Assembly: GCA_937868075.1 (NCBI GenBank)
Contig: CALMLL010000068.1
Location: 1 to 45,176 of the forward strand
From: an uncultured Marmoricola sp.
GTDB taxonomy: Bacteria; Actinomycetota; Actinomycetes; Propionibacteriales; Nocardioidaceae
Direction of reading: 5' to 3'
DNA: 45,176 nucleotides
In this document: piece after piece, positions 44,119 to 45,176 of the stretch
Numbering within the stretch: the first letter of the stretch is position 1
Layout of the letters: each line of letters begins with the position of its first letter
Notes under the pieces: generated by a model
The model's database searches: none
The model's input: only the letters and a program-made list of their open reading frames with translations
Told to the model about the DNA's origin: nothing
Program-made: the position numbers and the translations under genes

Positions 44119-45093
44119 ATGACGGAATCACCCATCGCCTCTGCCTCGAGTGCTCGGCGGGCACTGCGCACGATGTGGACCACGCGCCGATTCGAGGAAG
44201 CCGTTGACGACCTCTTCGCTCGGGGGCTGATGCACGGCACCATGCACCTTTCGATCGGGCAGGAGGCCAGCGCGACGGGGGCGTGCATGGCCCTGCGCGA
44301 GGACGACGCGATCACCTCGACCCACCGCGGCCACGGGCACTGCATCGGCAAGGGTGCCGACCTCGTGCGCATGATGGCGGAGCTGCTGGCCAAGGAGACC
44401 GGCTACTGCCGCGGCCGCGGCGGTTCGATGCACATCGCCGATGTCGAGACCGGCAACCTCGGCGCTAACGGCATCGTGGCCGGAGGCATCCCGATCGCAG
44501 CAGGGGCCGCCCTGGCCTTCCAATTGCGCAAAGAGGATCGCGTCGTGGCCTGCTTCTTCGGCGACGGCGCGACCAACGAAGGCGCCTTCCACGAGGCCGC
44601 CAACCTCGCCGCGATCTGGAAACTCCCGGTCATCTTCATCTGCGAGAACAACCTGTACGGGATGTCGTTCTCCACCGAGAAGGCCTTCGCCATCGAGCAC
44701 CTGGCCCAGCGCGCGGCCGCCTACGGGTTCCCCGGCGTGACCGTCGATGGCAACGACGTCACCGCGGTGTACGACGCGGTCAACACCGCCGTGGAGCGGG
44801 CCCGCGCAGGCGAGGGCCCGACATTCGTGGAAGCGGTGACCTACCGCTGGAAGGGTCACAGCAAGTCCGACAAGAACCTCTATCGCACCAAGGAGGAGAT
44901 CGCCGAGTGGCGATCTCGAGACCCGATCGGCCGCTTCGAGCACGAGGCGCTGGAGAGGGGGCTGCTCACTCAAGACGACATCGACCAGATCCATGCCGAG
45001 GTCACCGCCGACATTCGCCACGCGGTCCTCACCGCCAACGCTGCCCCGGACGCCGACCCGACCGACCTACTCGACGCCGTCTTCGCGTCCTGA
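44119..45093 (+). CDS. 2-oxoacid/acetoin dehydrogenase E1 component, alpha subunit
   Basis: A 324-residue thiamine diphosphate enzyme subunit that decarboxylates a 2-oxoacid (pyruvate or branched-chain) or cleaves acetoin. The TPP/Mg motif is [19 protein letters not shown]...ICENN. Other family blocks are [49 protein letters not shown] and [10 protein letters not shown] (the phosphorylation-loop region). It is closer to AcoA and PdhA of the heterotetrameric type. The beta subunit follows 17 nt later. The start is the ATG at 44119; a GTG at 44074 is in frame but lies in the operator region. Confidence 0.9.
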   Translation: MTESPIASASSARRALRTMWTTRRFEEAVDDLFARGLMHGTMHLSIGQEASATGACMALREDDAITSTHRGHGHCIGKGADLVRMMAELLAKETGYCRGRGGSMHIADVETGNLGANGIVAGGIPIAAGAALAFQLRKEDRVVACFFGDGATNEGAFHEAANLAAIWKLPVIFICENNLYGMSFSTEKAFAIEHLAQRAAAYGFPGVTVDGNDVTAVYDAVNTAVERARAGEGPTFVEAVTYRWKGHSKSDKNLYRTKEEIAEWRSRDPIGRFEHEALERGLLTQDDIDQIHAEVTADIRHAVLTANAAPDADPTDLLDAVFAS

Positions 45094-45109
45094 CGAGGTG
45101 AGCAACCCC

Positions 45110-45176
45110 ATGAGCCCAGAACCCATGAGCACTCAGACCACGAGCACAGACGAGCCCTCGGTCCGCGAGATCACCT
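45110..45176 (+). CDS. Start of E1 beta subunit gene (cut off by window end)
   Basis: Only the first 22 codons are present from the ATG at 45110 (MSPEPMSTQTTSTDEPSVRE, then IT). GAGG ends about 10 nt upstream; GTG 45098 and ATG 45125 are in-frame alternatives. The end VREIT is typical of the start of transketolase-like beta subunits, and the place after E1 alpha fits. The call rests mostly on context. Confidence 0.6.
   Translation, partial: MSPEPMSTQTTSTDEPSVREIT

Overview
The window looks like chromosomal DNA from a high-GC Gram-positive bacterium, most likely an actinobacterium close to the Propionibacteriales or Nocardioidaceae (inference). The signs are G/C-rich third codon positions, frequent GTG starts, many 1- or 4-nt stop/start overlaps, CIRCE operators in front of groEL, a DUF3263 plus LytR_C (VirR-type) pair, and the rlmB-cysS-ispF neighbourhood. 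I see no phage, transposase, insertion sequence or CRISPR array.

Layout. 1-8.4 kb holds housekeeping genes: groEL (3' end cut by the window) with tandem CIRCE sites; an ATP-grasp/OsmC pair; a DUF2157/GDYXXLXY membrane pair; and a threonine-synthase-like PLP enzyme overlapping a MoaD/ThiS sulfur carrier, with a SAM riboswitch directly upstream. DUF3263, LytR_C and Gfo/Idh/MocA genes follow. 8.4-19.7 kb is an aromatic-catabolism island. A nine-gene leftward unit encodes two catechol-2,3-dioxygenase-like proteins, a histidine phosphatase, both subunits of a phenylphosphate-synthase-like aryl phosphotransferase, a Rieske oxygenase, a zinc-ribbon protein, a HAD hydrolase and a flavin/ferredoxin reductase. 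Divergent to it lie an unknown protein, an IclR regulator and a stand-alone Rieske ferredoxin. A perfect 14-bp inverted repeat sits between the two arms. 19.7-25.6 kb is a rightward run of PhaC-like hydrolase, MFS transporter, sphingosine-phosphate-lyase-like decarboxylase, small membrane protein, uracil-DNA glycosylase and DODA-type dioxygenase. 25.6-32.1 kb has a GMC oxidoreductase/aldehyde dehydrogenase operon with a KstR-like operator, pdxY, malQ and tRNA-Thr(UGU). 32.2-45.2 kb has a secreted sulfatase, DUF4032 kinase-like protein, acyl-CoA dehydrogenase, rlmB, cysS, secreted C39-like peptidase, SGNH hydrolase, an SDR lacking the catalytic Tyr, a membrane-anchored molybdopterin oxidoreductase, ispF, and the E1 alpha and start of E1 beta of a 2-oxoacid dehydrogenase.

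Two systems stand out. First, the SAM riboswitch, ThrC-like enzyme and C-terminal-GG sulfur carrier fit a methionine route in which O-phosphohomoserine is converted to homocysteine with sulfur from a thiocarboxylated carrier (the MetM/MetO type I recall from Streptomyces). Second, the island appears to phosphorylate a phenolic substrate with a split PEP-synthase-like enzyme, oxidise the ring or a substituent with a Rieske oxygenase, remove the phosphate and open the ring by extradiol cleavage. I do not recall a described pathway with this exact combination; the substrate cannot be read from sequence.
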